The notes under the pieces were generated by a model. The model saw only the letters and a program-made list of their open reading frames with translations, was not told the origin of the DNA and did not search any database. Made by a program: the position numbers and the translations under genes. 28,293 bases of DNA from Oligoflexaceae bacterium (GTDB taxonomy: Bacteria > Bdellovibrionota_B > Oligoflexia > Oligoflexales > Oligoflexaceae), in assembly GCA_947474445.1 (NCBI GenBank), contig CANJJY010000007.1, positions 1-28,293 of the forward strand. The letters run 5' to 3'. Positions within the stretch are counted from its first letter, which is position 1. Each line of letters starts with the position of its first letter. Of the stretch, positions 21,904 through 28,293 are shown piece after piece.

Positions 21904-22992
21904 ATGGCTACTTCTTTTGCGCTGTCCCCTCACAGTACTTTGGCCCGTTTCCTTCGTTGGGGAACCGCCGCTCTCCGCTTATTGCCTGCGGAAACCGCCC
22001 ATGATGTCGGGATGTGGTTGCTCGAACGTCAAATGATGAACCGGCTTCCGCTGCCGCTTCCTTCGATCACAGGTTTGATTGAAGGGATGAGCGCTCATTT
22101 GCCTGGCATCGGCGATCTCGCGCATCCGATCGGCCTGGCGGCTGGTTTTGACAAAAATGCACGGGCGCCTCGGGGATTTGCGGAAATGGGTCTGTCTTTT
22201 CTTGAAATCGGGACGATTACGCCGCGCCCTCAGGCTGGTAATCCCAAGCCGCGATTGTTCCGACTCGATGATCAAGCCGGGCTCATCAACCGCATGGGCT
22301 TCAATAGCGACGGGGCCGAGCGTGTGGCTGAACGGCTGCGCCGCTTGCACTGGCAGCATGAACCCGTCCCTATGGGTATTAATCTCGGAAAGAATAAAGA
22401 CACGGACGCAAGCGCCGCCATAGAAGATTATAGTTTTGGGATCGAGACTTTCGCGCCCTATGCCAAGTATTTCGTGATCAATGTCTCCTCTCCCAATACG
22501 GAAGGACTGCGCGGATTAGCCAACGAGCAATTCCTCAGAGAGCTGGCCTTTCGGCATCGGGCCGACCTCCATCGGATCTGGGTCAAACTAGACCCGGACA
22601 TGCCCCGCCGCGCCTTTCAGTCATTGGTCAGTGCCTTGTCTGATGCAGGTTTCCAGGGTCTGCTCCTGTCCAACACCCATCGCGTCGACCTCCCTGAAAA
22701 AGGCGGTATGAGCGGTCATCCTCTCGCCGCTCAAGCGACGGCTTGTCTCGAATGGGCCCATGAAGTCCTCGGCGATCGGTTGCCTATCATCGCTTCAGGC
22801 GGCATCCTTTCTGGGCAGGATGTCTTTCAGCGCATCGCGCGCGGAGCATCCGCCGTGCAGATATACACCAGTCTCGTCTACAGGGGCCCGCTCACGGTCC
22901 TTTGGATGCTCCAGGAACTGCGGGCCGAGATGGATCTGCGCGGATATCGGTTTTTGTCTGACGTGAAAGGGAGTTACTATAAAGACGCGTAA
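21904..22992 (+). CDS. pyrD: Dihydroorotate dehydrogenase (quinone), class 2
   Basis: An FMN enzyme of 362 residues that oxidises dihydroorotate to orotate in pyrimidine synthesis and passes electrons to the quinone pool at the inner membrane. The class 2 N-terminal helix region (RFLRWGTAALRLLPAETAHD) is present. FMN and active-site motifs follow: GLAAGFDKN, INRMGFNSDG, NVSSPNTEGLRG (catalytic Ser 196), VKLDPDMP, LLSNTHR then GGMSGHPL, and SGGILSG. I choose ATG 21904 since it places the helix at the usual distance; GTG at 21811 and ATG at 21886 are other in-frame starts, and the ribosome binding site (GAGAG) is weak. The HD-domain gene follows 23 bases later. Confidence 0.93.
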   Translation: MATSFALSPHSTLARFLRWGTAALRLLPAETAHDVGMWLLERQMMNRLPLPLPSITGLIEGMSAHLPGIGDLAHPIGLAAGFDKNARAPRGFAEMGLSFLEIGTITPRPQAGNPKPRLFRLDDQAGLINRMGFNSDGAERVAERLRRLHWQHEPVPMGINLGKNKDTDASAAIEDYSFGIETFAPYAKYFVINVSSPNTEGLRGLANEQFLRELAFRHRADLHRIWVKLDPDMPRRAFQSLVSALSDAGFQGLLLSNTHRVDLPEKGGMSGHPLAAQATACLEWAHEVLGDRLPIIASGGILSGQDVFQRIARGASAVQIYTSLVYRGPLTVLWMLQELRAEMDLRGYRFLSDVKGSYYKDA

Positions 22993-23015
22993 CTTCTAAG
23001 AGGGCCTAATCGAGG

Positions 23016-24548
23016 ATGAGCATTAATCTAGTCAGACGCATCCGGGATAATTTGCACGGCAGCATTGATGTGACCGAGCTTGAAGATCTGGTGATTGCCC
23101 ATCCTTTTTTTCAGCGTCTGCGGCGCGTCAGGCAGCTGGCCTTTCTTCACTACGTGTTTCCTGGCGCGACTCATACGCGGTTTGAACATTCTCTCGGCGT
23201 CATGCACCTCGCCGGCGTCGCTTGGGAAAAACTCAAAGCGAATCAAGCGCGTCTCCGCAATAGTTTGAGCCGTATCGAAGGCTTTCAATCGATGGAAATG
23301 CAGGGCGAAGGGGTCAGTGGCCATGGGCGTCTCCATCCTACTTTTGACCTGATGGACAAGATTTTTAATTCTGATTATATCTTCCAAACCTTTCGTCTGG
23401 CGGCTTTGCTCCATGACGTCGGCCACCCCCCTTTCTCGCACAGCGGTGAGCATTTTATGCCGAGCTGGGCAGAAGTCTTGGCTCGTAATCCGGAACTACC
23501 GCCTTATCTCAAAGAATACCTGCAGAGCAAGATCAAGGAGCTCGAGAAAAGAGGGGTGGATGCGAGTCAAGAGAAGGTGCGGCATGAGATTTATTCCATT
23601 CTCCTGATCGATCGCATTCTAAGCTTTGTCTATCAAAAACATCCTGAAATGAGCTTAAAAATAGACCCGCGCGATGTTATTTCCATCGTCAATCCCGCGA
23701 TCAAACCGGCTGCAAACTCTCCTTTGGTCAAGGATCAGGCGCAGCATCTTCTGCGGGAGCTCATCTCCGGCGAGCTCGATATCGATCGCATGGATTATCT
23801 ACTGCGCGATTCGCGGGAATGCGGGGTGGTCTATGGTGTGTTCGACGTCGATCGTATTCTCGACTCCCTCTGTCTTTATTTTGACGACACAGACAAGCAG
23901 CTCCACGTAGCGATCCTCCTCTCGGGATTGGCCGCGTTTGAAGACTACCTCAGGGCTCGCTATTCGATGTACCTGCAGCTCTATTTTCACAAGTCCTCGG
24001 TCGCAGCCGAGGCCATGATGTGGCACCTCTGTGCCATGCTCAAATCCTGGCGCTTGCCCGCGCACGTGGACAGCTACACGGCGATCGATGAATATAATAT
24101 CGGTCAGGCTCTATGGGAGGCCGCCGTGCAACTTCCCGAGCCAGAAAGAGAGCGCCTACGCGTGATGGTGGCCGACCTCCTTTATAACCGAAATCTCTGG
24201 AAACGCGTCTACGAAATCACCGGTTCTCGCGGTCAGATTCACGCGCCAAGCGTGCAGAAGGCGCGGGATGTACTGATCGCCCACGCGATTCCTTTTCAAG
24301 AGATTTCTTCGGCCAATTCCCTAACTCGGTTTCAGCCGCGACACGGACCCGAGCGCAGCAAGAACTACCTCCGCTTGATCAAAAAAGACGAGCGGCAGCT
24401 GCCGCGCGTCTGTCCGATCGAGGACTATTCGCAGCTGATCGCCAGCAATGATTCGGTCACGATTTTGCGAATCTATGCAGCTCCGAATTCGAAGCTGCCG
24501 ATAGCGGAAATTAAAACGCAGATCAGCGCCGCTCTCCGGAAAGATTGA
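23016..24548 (+). CDS. HD-domain phosphohydrolase, SAMHD1/dGTPase-like
   Basis: A 510-residue metal-dependent HD protein. The metal ligands of the SAMHD1-like family are all visible: His 58 in TRFEHSLGV, His 133/Asp 134 in LLHDVGHPPFSHSGEHF, and Asp 255/Asp 257 in SGELDIDRMDYLLRDS. Family members split dNTPs to nucleoside and triphosphate, which would fit a role in nucleotide balance next to pyrD, but other nucleotide substrates are possible. It follows pyrD by 23 bases on the same strand with AGAGGG and GAGG before the ATG, so the two are probably co-transcribed. It converges on the FmdB gene with a 9-base gap. Confidence 0.9.
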   Translation: MSINLVRRIRDNLHGSIDVTELEDLVIAHPFFQRLRRVRQLAFLHYVFPGATHTRFEHSLGVMHLAGVAWEKLKANQARLRNSLSRIEGFQSMEMQGEGVSGHGRLHPTFDLMDKIFNSDYIFQTFRLAALLHDVGHPPFSHSGEHFMPSWAEVLARNPELPPYLKEYLQSKIKELEKRGVDASQEKVRHEIYSILLIDRILSFVYQKHPEMSLKIDPRDVISIVNPAIKPAANSPLVKDQAQHLLRELISGELDIDRMDYLLRDSRECGVVYGVFDVDRILDSLCLYFDDTDKQLHVAILLSGLAAFEDYLRARYSMYLQLYFHKSSVAAEAMMWHLCAMLKSWRLPAHVDSYTAIDEYNIGQALWEAAVQLPEPERERLRVMVADLLYNRNLWKRVYEITGSRGQIHAPSVQKARDVLIAHAIPFQEISSANSLTRFQPRHGPERSKNYLRLIKKDERQLPRVCPIEDYSQLIASNDSVTILRIYAAPNSKLPIAEIKTQISAALRKD

Positions 24549-24557
24549 ATAGGAAAT

Positions 24558-24923
24558 TTAATTACTTTTCGGCGCACTGCTAGGAGCAGGTGCAGAAGGA
24601 GCGGCAGCAGGCTTACTCTCCGTTTTAGCTTCGGTCTTGGCCGGGGCTTCGGATTTGGCCTCAGAACTGGAAGTGGGGGCCGCGGCGGTGGCTCCCTCTT
24701 CCTTGGTTTGACCTTTTCCTTCGGCATTTTTCTTATTGGAGGGTCCGTCATAGGCCTCAGCGTACCATCCGCCCCCCTTCAATTGAAATGAAGGCAGGCT
24801 CATGATCTTTTTGAGGCCCTTCCGGCCACAGGCTGGACAATCTTGGGGGTGAGGATCGGCCATCTTGAGCTGGAATTCGGATACTTTACTGCATTCCTGA
24901 CAACGAAATTCATAGATAGGCAT
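24558..24923 (-). CDS. FmdB-family zinc ribbon protein
   Basis: A 121-residue protein with a regulatory-type zinc ribbon: MPIYEFRCQECSK then DCPACGRKGLKKIMS, giving two CxxC pairs, and GGGWYAEAYD as in many FmdB proteins. The second half (about residues 65-121) is a low-complexity Ala/Ser/Glu/Lys/Pro tail, common in delta-proteobacterial members and probably disordered. The function of the family is not settled; regulation and ribosome-related roles have been proposed. ATG 24923 with AGGAG 8 bases upstream is chosen over an upstream alternative giving MSGARL. Confidence 0.9.
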   Translation of the reverse strand: MPIYEFRCQECSKVSEFQLKMADPHPQDCPACGRKGLKKIMSLPSFQLKGGGWYAEAYDGPSNKKNAEGKGQTKEEGATAAAPTSSSEAKSEAPAKTEAKTESKPAAAPSAPAPSSAPKSN

Positions 24924-25024
24924 AAGCCTGGCTCCTGACATATCACAAGATCTTGGATTCTGATCTTACTAGCGACAGGTAATGTCTATCATCTCGTCCA
25001 AATGTCAAGGGGAGTATGGAAAGC

Positions 25025-25333
25025 TCAGGCCTCTCCGCGCTTCTGCTTGTCGATGAAAGCCGAGTCTACGCGTTGCTTCAGCTCTTGTCCGGTTTTCCAA
25101 AAGGGCAGACGCTTAGGAGGAACGACAATTTGCTCACCGGTTTTTGGATTGCGACCTTTGTAGGATTTGTAATCGCGCACCGTGAAGGCACCGAATCCGC
25201 GGATTTCGACGCGATCGCCGCCAGCCAGCGTTTCTGTCACACTGTTGAAGAACAAATCGACCACTTCTTCCGCTTTAGCGAGAGTGATATCTGCTCGTTC
25301 CGCCAAACTTTCGATGAGCTCAGACTTTACCAT
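25025..25333 (-). CDS. IHF/HU-family DNA-binding protein (integration host factor beta-like)
   Basis: A 102-residue nucleoid protein that binds and bends DNA as a dimer. Family blocks are MVKSELIESLAERADITLAK, VEIRGFGAFTVRDY, and GRNPKTGEQIVVPPKRLPF, the minor-groove beta arm with its intercalating Pro. VEIRGFGAF and the -PFWKTGQELKQRV end resemble IhfB more than HU. The ATG at 25333 has AAGGGG six bases upstream. An in-frame upstream extension of 54 codons exists but lies in the long leader and is probably not translated as part of this protein. With the H1-like protein it is the second nucleoid-type protein in the window. Confidence 0.92.
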   Translation of the reverse strand: MVKSELIESLAERADITLAKAEEVVDLFFNSVTETLAGGDRVEIRGFGAFTVRDYKSYKGRNPKTGEQIVVPPKRLPFWKTGQELKQRVDSAFIDKQKRGEA

Positions 25334-25494
25334 TGAATTCCCCTTGTTAGAAACTCGTATCCTGACCCCTATTCTATCAAGAGGCCCTTTGTGGAGGCAA
25401 CTACTAGCAATCGCAACTAAAACTTCCCTCCAGCCGAGATCGAGACCTTTTCCGCCGCAATCCTGATCCATCTTGGCTTTCATGGAATAGAACA

Positions 25495-25523
25495 ATTATA
25501 TCAATAATTTATAAGACACGCAA
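25495..25523 (-). promoter_or_regulatory. Predicted sigma70-type promoter of the IHF-like gene
   Basis: On the minus strand TTGCGT (25518-25523) and a perfect TATAAT (25495-25500) are separated by exactly 17 bases. The transcript would carry a leader of about 155 bases before the ATG at 25333, long enough to hold regulation. Confidence 0.6.
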
Positions 25524-25552
25524 GCAATCCTCCTCCATTTATCGCTTGAAAG

Positions 25553-25582
25553 TTGCCTGAGGTTCCTTCTCCCACGCATAAT
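25553..25582 (+). promoter_or_regulatory. Candidate promoter of aroA-cmk
   Basis: TTGCCT (25553-25558) and CATAAT (25577-25582) are separated by 18 bases, diverging from the IHF promoter. If used, it starts transcription near 25589, which excludes the in-frame TTG at 25553 as the aroA start and supports ATG 25664. Confidence 0.4.
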
Positions 25583-25663
25583 CCTCGCTTCGGGAACTAT
25601 TGGCATGACGCACCGAACAGAGACTGGTATGACCTTAGAAGTCTCAGTGGAGGAAATATTTCA

Positions 25664-26998
25664 ATGGTGGCAACTCCAGAACGCTGGATTCATGCGGCGG
25701 CTCAGCCAAGTTCACAGGAAGTGACGGTCATCTGCGGGCGCGACAAGTCGCTCACGCATCGCGCCGTCATGTTCGCCTCGCTAGCGAGCGGATTTAGTCG
25801 CATTCATCAGCCTCTCCTCGGTGCCGACTGTCTGTCCACAATGGACTGCTTTCGCGCCCTCGGCGTTCGTATCGAGACTCTATCCCCAACTTGCGTCGGA
25901 GTCATTTCCCGGGGATTTCGCTCTTTTCAATCGCCCACTCGCGATCTGGATTGTGGCAACAGCGGAACAACGGCTCGCTTGATGCTCGGCATCCTGGCCG
26001 CACAAAAAGATCTGCGCTGCCGTCTCGTCGGTGATGAAAGTCTTTCTCAAAGACCGATGCGCCGGGTCGTCGATCCTTTGCGGAAGATGGGCGCTGAAAT
26101 TCAGGGAGCTGAACAAGGCAACTTTTTGCCTCTCAGCATCCGCGGGCAACTCCTCCACCCTGAGGCGATTCACGTCGACAAAGCAAGCGCTCAGGTGAAG
26201 TCGGCCTTGATCTTAGCCGGTCTGTTTTGCGAAGGCGATACGACCGTGACCCTGCCCACAGGTTCGCGCGATCACAGCGAGAAACTGTTGATGCGCATGG
26301 GAGCTCAGCTCCAACGAACGCAGCGCGAAGGCCTCGAAGAGATCCGTATCCATGGCCCTTTTGCTCCATTGGCGGGCGAATTTCACATTCCTGTCGATCC
26401 TTCTTCGGCGGCTTTCTTTGCGGTCCTTGGCCTCTTACGTTCCCAGGGCGTCATCAACATTCCACACGTGCTCAGCAATCCAACTCGCATCGGCTTTCTG
26501 CGTGTCCTGCAGCGCATGAGTGGCGCTCTTGAAACGGCCGAAGAATCCGATCTGAAGCAAACGATGATCGAGCCGGTTTTCCGCATTCGGCTGCGAGGCG
26601 GCATGGCTCTTCATCCGACCCATATTCTCCCACGCGACGTTCCTACGTTGGTGGATGAAATTCCCATCCTGGCCGTGGCCGCTGCTTTTGCCGACGGACC
26701 CTCGCGCTTTGAAGGATTGGAAGAATTGCGGGTGAAAGAAAGTGATCGCCTCACCAAGACGGCCGAACTTTTAAGTCTGGCCGGCGCGGAAGTGAAAATC
26801 GAAGGCGATGCGCTCTTGATCGCCGGTGGACTGCGTGAAGTCCAAGCCTTTCGATTTGATTCGGTCGGTGATCATCGACTGGCCATGGCTGCTGCAATTC
26901 TGGCCCGCTTAGCAAAAAAGCCTTGTTGTATTTTAGACGCAGAATGTGTACGAGTGAGCTTTCCTGATTTTTACGAAGTCTTAGACACCATCGTCTAA
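25664..26998 (+). CDS. aroA: 3-phosphoshikimate 1-carboxyvinyltransferase (EPSP synthase)
   Basis: The sixth step of the shikimate pathway: it joins phosphoenolpyruvate and shikimate-3-phosphate on the way to chorismate. At 444 residues it is of normal length. Motifs are GRDKSLTHRAVM (Lys 28), LDCGNSGTTARL (99-106), DESLSQRPMRRV, the catalytic Asp 331 in LVDEIPILA and Glu 359 in LRVKESDR. ATG 25664 is chosen from GGAGG ten bases upstream and the end of the family's N-terminus. The open frame reaches back to 25553 and would add 37 residues with several aromatic residues, not typical of AroA. cmk follows after 37 bases, a common gene order in proteobacteria. Chorismate links this gene to the MqnA-like protein in the same window. 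Confidence 0.94.
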   Translation: MVATPERWIHAAAQPSSQEVTVICGRDKSLTHRAVMFASLASGFSRIHQPLLGADCLSTMDCFRALGVRIETLSPTCVGVISRGFRSFQSPTRDLDCGNSGTTARLMLGILAAQKDLRCRLVGDESLSQRPMRRVVDPLRKMGAEIQGAEQGNFLPLSIRGQLLHPEAIHVDKASAQVKSALILAGLFCEGDTTVTLPTGSRDHSEKLLMRMGAQLQRTQREGLEEIRIHGPFAPLAGEFHIPVDPSSAAFFAVLGLLRSQGVINIPHVLSNPTRIGFLRVLQRMSGALETAEESDLKQTMIEPVFRIRLRGGMALHPTHILPRDVPTLVDEIPILAVAAAFADGPSRFEGLEELRVKESDRLTKTAELLSLAGAEVKIEGDALLIAGGLREVQAFRFDSVGDHRLAMAAAILARLAKKPCCILDAECVRVSFPDFYEVLDTIV

Positions 26999-27035
26999 TT
27001 GCTTGCTGTTTTGTCAGGGTTTTTGGGAGGATTCC

Positions 27036-27731
27036 ATGCGTCGCTGCAAAATCGTCGCTGTTGACGGCCCGGCTGGTTCGGGAAAAAGCAGCGTCTGTTC
27101 CAAGACCTGCCAACGCATCGGCTGGACTTATGTGAATACCGGTTTTCTTTATCGGTCCGTCGCCTACATCACCCGTCAGCGACGGCAGTCCCTCGCCAGT
27201 GATCGAGACCTCTCGGAGGTCATCGATGCCTTCTGCGAGGATCTGCATTGGGATCCTGAGACGCAAAGCGTTCAATTCCAGAACCTCGATATCTCCTCTC
27301 ACCTGAACTCTGATCAGGCGGGTCAAGATGCAAGTTTGATCGCCAAGAATCCCCTTGTCCGAGAAAAACTGTTACCTCTGCAGCGCAAGCTGGCCTTGCG
27401 AGCCCCGGTCGGCGCCATCGTTGATGGGCGTGATATTGGGACAGTTGTTTTTCCTGACGCTGATTTGAAAATTTTTCTGACGGCATCCTTGGACGAGCGC
27501 GCGCGACGTCGACTTCAGCAGTTGCATACCAACGCCGCGAACTGGGACAGCGAACTGGCCAATATCAAGCAGAGCATTCTCTTGCGCGATGAACAGGATG
27601 CTGCCCGCGGCGCGGCTCCCCTCAAGCAAGCGGCTGATGCGATCGTTCTCGATACGAGTGGACTTGATTTAGCAGGGACGATCGATCGCTTGGTGGAATT
27701 GATCCGCGAACGCGGATTGATCGAAAGTTAA
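27036..27731 (+). CDS. cmk: (d)CMP kinase (cytidylate kinase)
   Basis: A 231-residue NMP kinase that phosphorylates CMP and dCMP. The P-loop GPAGSGKSS is at 11-19, the NMP-binding NTGFLYRSVAY follows (the usual D-T-G is here N-T-G), and DGRDIGTVVFPDADLKIFL is the classic cmk block. ARRRLQQL and ILLRDEQDAARGAAPLKQA complete the lid and C-terminal motifs. The ATG at 27036 has GGGAGG upstream; an in-frame start at 27003 is a weaker alternative. It is downstream of aroA. In many proteobacteria rpsA follows cmk, but here an opposite-strand gene converges after 11 bases. Confidence 0.95.
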   Translation: MRRCKIVAVDGPAGSGKSSVCSKTCQRIGWTYVNTGFLYRSVAYITRQRRQSLASDRDLSEVIDAFCEDLHWDPETQSVQFQNLDISSHLNSDQAGQDASLIAKNPLVREKLLPLQRKLALRAPVGAIVDGRDIGTVVFPDADLKIFLTASLDERARRRLQQLHTNAANWDSELANIKQSILLRDEQDAARGAAPLKQAADAIVLDTSGLDLAGTIDRLVELIRERGLIES

Positions 27732-27742
27732 AGGATTCCTCC

Positions 27743-28293
27743 TTATCGCATGTAGTTTCTTATCACGCGCTGCCTGTGTCTTTTTACAGAAACGACCCTG
27801 CGGCTCTCCCGCGTCAGAGTCTCTGCTTCTATTTTAGCTTGAGTCTGGGCAAGGGCCTCGCCCATCCTTTCAAAGTCTTGTGAAAATCTGGTTATGGTGA
27901 GTTGTCGACTTTGCTCGACGCCCTCGTGGAGATCTTGCAGCGCGCGGCGCAGAGTTTCCTCGCGCCCGCGATCCTGCTCACTCAGTTCACGCCGCAAGAG
28001 CTGCAGACCGAGCAAAACTTCTCTGAGATCCTGATGAAACATACCGAGGCGATGCTCAGTCTGAGAGAGGGAGGCCAAGGCGCTGGCGTCTCGTTCGCTG
28101 ATCTGCCGCAGATGCTTTTCGAGCCAAGGTTTCAGAGGCGCGTGGCGCAGATCTTGGGCGAGGGTCTGAAAGCTGTCTTTGACGCTGGAAAACTGCTGAC
28201 CTAATTGTTCGCGCAAGCTCTTGAGCTTTTGGGTCAGAACTTCAGTTTCGCGACTTTGAAATTGCTCGAGGCGTTCGTGGAGAACGACAAAAA
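27743..28293 (-). CDS. Partial coiled-coil protein, 5' end beyond window
   Basis: The minus-strand frame is open from the window edge to the TAA at 27743 (about 183 codons), so the true start lies outside. A TTG at 28216 is only internal. The visible C-terminal part is rich in Glu, Gln, Arg and Leu with heptad spacing (REVLLGLQLLRRELSEQDRG, FERMGEALAQTQAKIEAE) and ends in a basic tail RHRQRVIRNYMR. No domain is recognised; a structural or filament-like role is possible but not shown. It converges on cmk. Confidence 0.55.
   Translation of the reverse strand, partial: FVVLHERLEQFQSRETEVLTQKLKSLREQLGQQFSSVKDSFQTLAQDLRHAPLKPWLEKHLRQISERDASALASLSQTEHRLGMFHQDLREVLLGLQLLRRELSEQDRGREETLRRALQDLHEGVEQSRQLTITRFSQDFERMGEALAQTQAKIEAETLTRESRRVVSVKRHRQRVIRNYMR

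Overview
The window is 28.3 kb of bacterial chromosome, GC-moderate by eye, carrying mostly housekeeping genes. There is no phage, insertion sequence, CRISPR array or rRNA, and I saw no tRNA. A DUF6178-type protein, FadN-type beta-oxidation, a lysine-rich histone H1-like protein and a futalosine-pathway-like MqnA homologue together suggest a delta-proteobacterium-like Gram-negative, possibly Bdellovibrionota/Oligoflexia. That assignment is inference; nothing in the window fixes the species.

Layout. At 1-1869 (minus) a DUF6178-family gene is translationally coupled to a partial gene running off the left edge. At 2143-2789 (plus) an AT-rich BrnT/BrnA toxin-antitoxin module has its own promoter and a palindromic operator. 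At 2786-10760 (minus) there is a probable operon: an oversized class A penicillin-binding protein, hemL, a divergent MqnA-like protein, a PlsC-type acyltransferase and a small membrane protein. Divergent from it at 10910-11989 is an HtrA-like protein that has lost both its catalytic His and Ser. Next come transketolase (consensus-like promoter, strong terminator), then fadN-fadA type beta-oxidation genes and a single-domain response regulator (to 18283). At 18322-18631 lies a cluster of structured repeats, followed by a terminator and the histone H1-like gene (minus). At 19391-21568 (minus) is a long coiled-coil protein resembling YhaN/SMC-like ATPases without a Walker A motif. The right part holds pyrD with an HD-domain phosphohydrolase, an FmdB zinc ribbon and an IHF/HU protein (both minus), aroA-cmk (plus), and a partial coiled-coil gene off the right edge (minus).

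The most novel signal is a roughly 120-bp dispersed element. One copy is at 3618-3737, and one complete copy plus two partial copies lie at 18322-18631. It has 18-nt inverted terminal arms and an internal hairpin. Between copies 15 kb apart, paired positions change together in three different helices, which points to selection on RNA or cruciform structure. Both loci place the element in the same orientation, just after the stop codon of the preceding gene.

Other points of interest are the pseudo-protease HtrA, a strong terminator that directly abuts the ribosome binding site of fadN with no room for a promoter, the roughly 220-residue insertion in the transpeptidase domain of the penicillin-binding protein, and the degenerate SMC-like protein.
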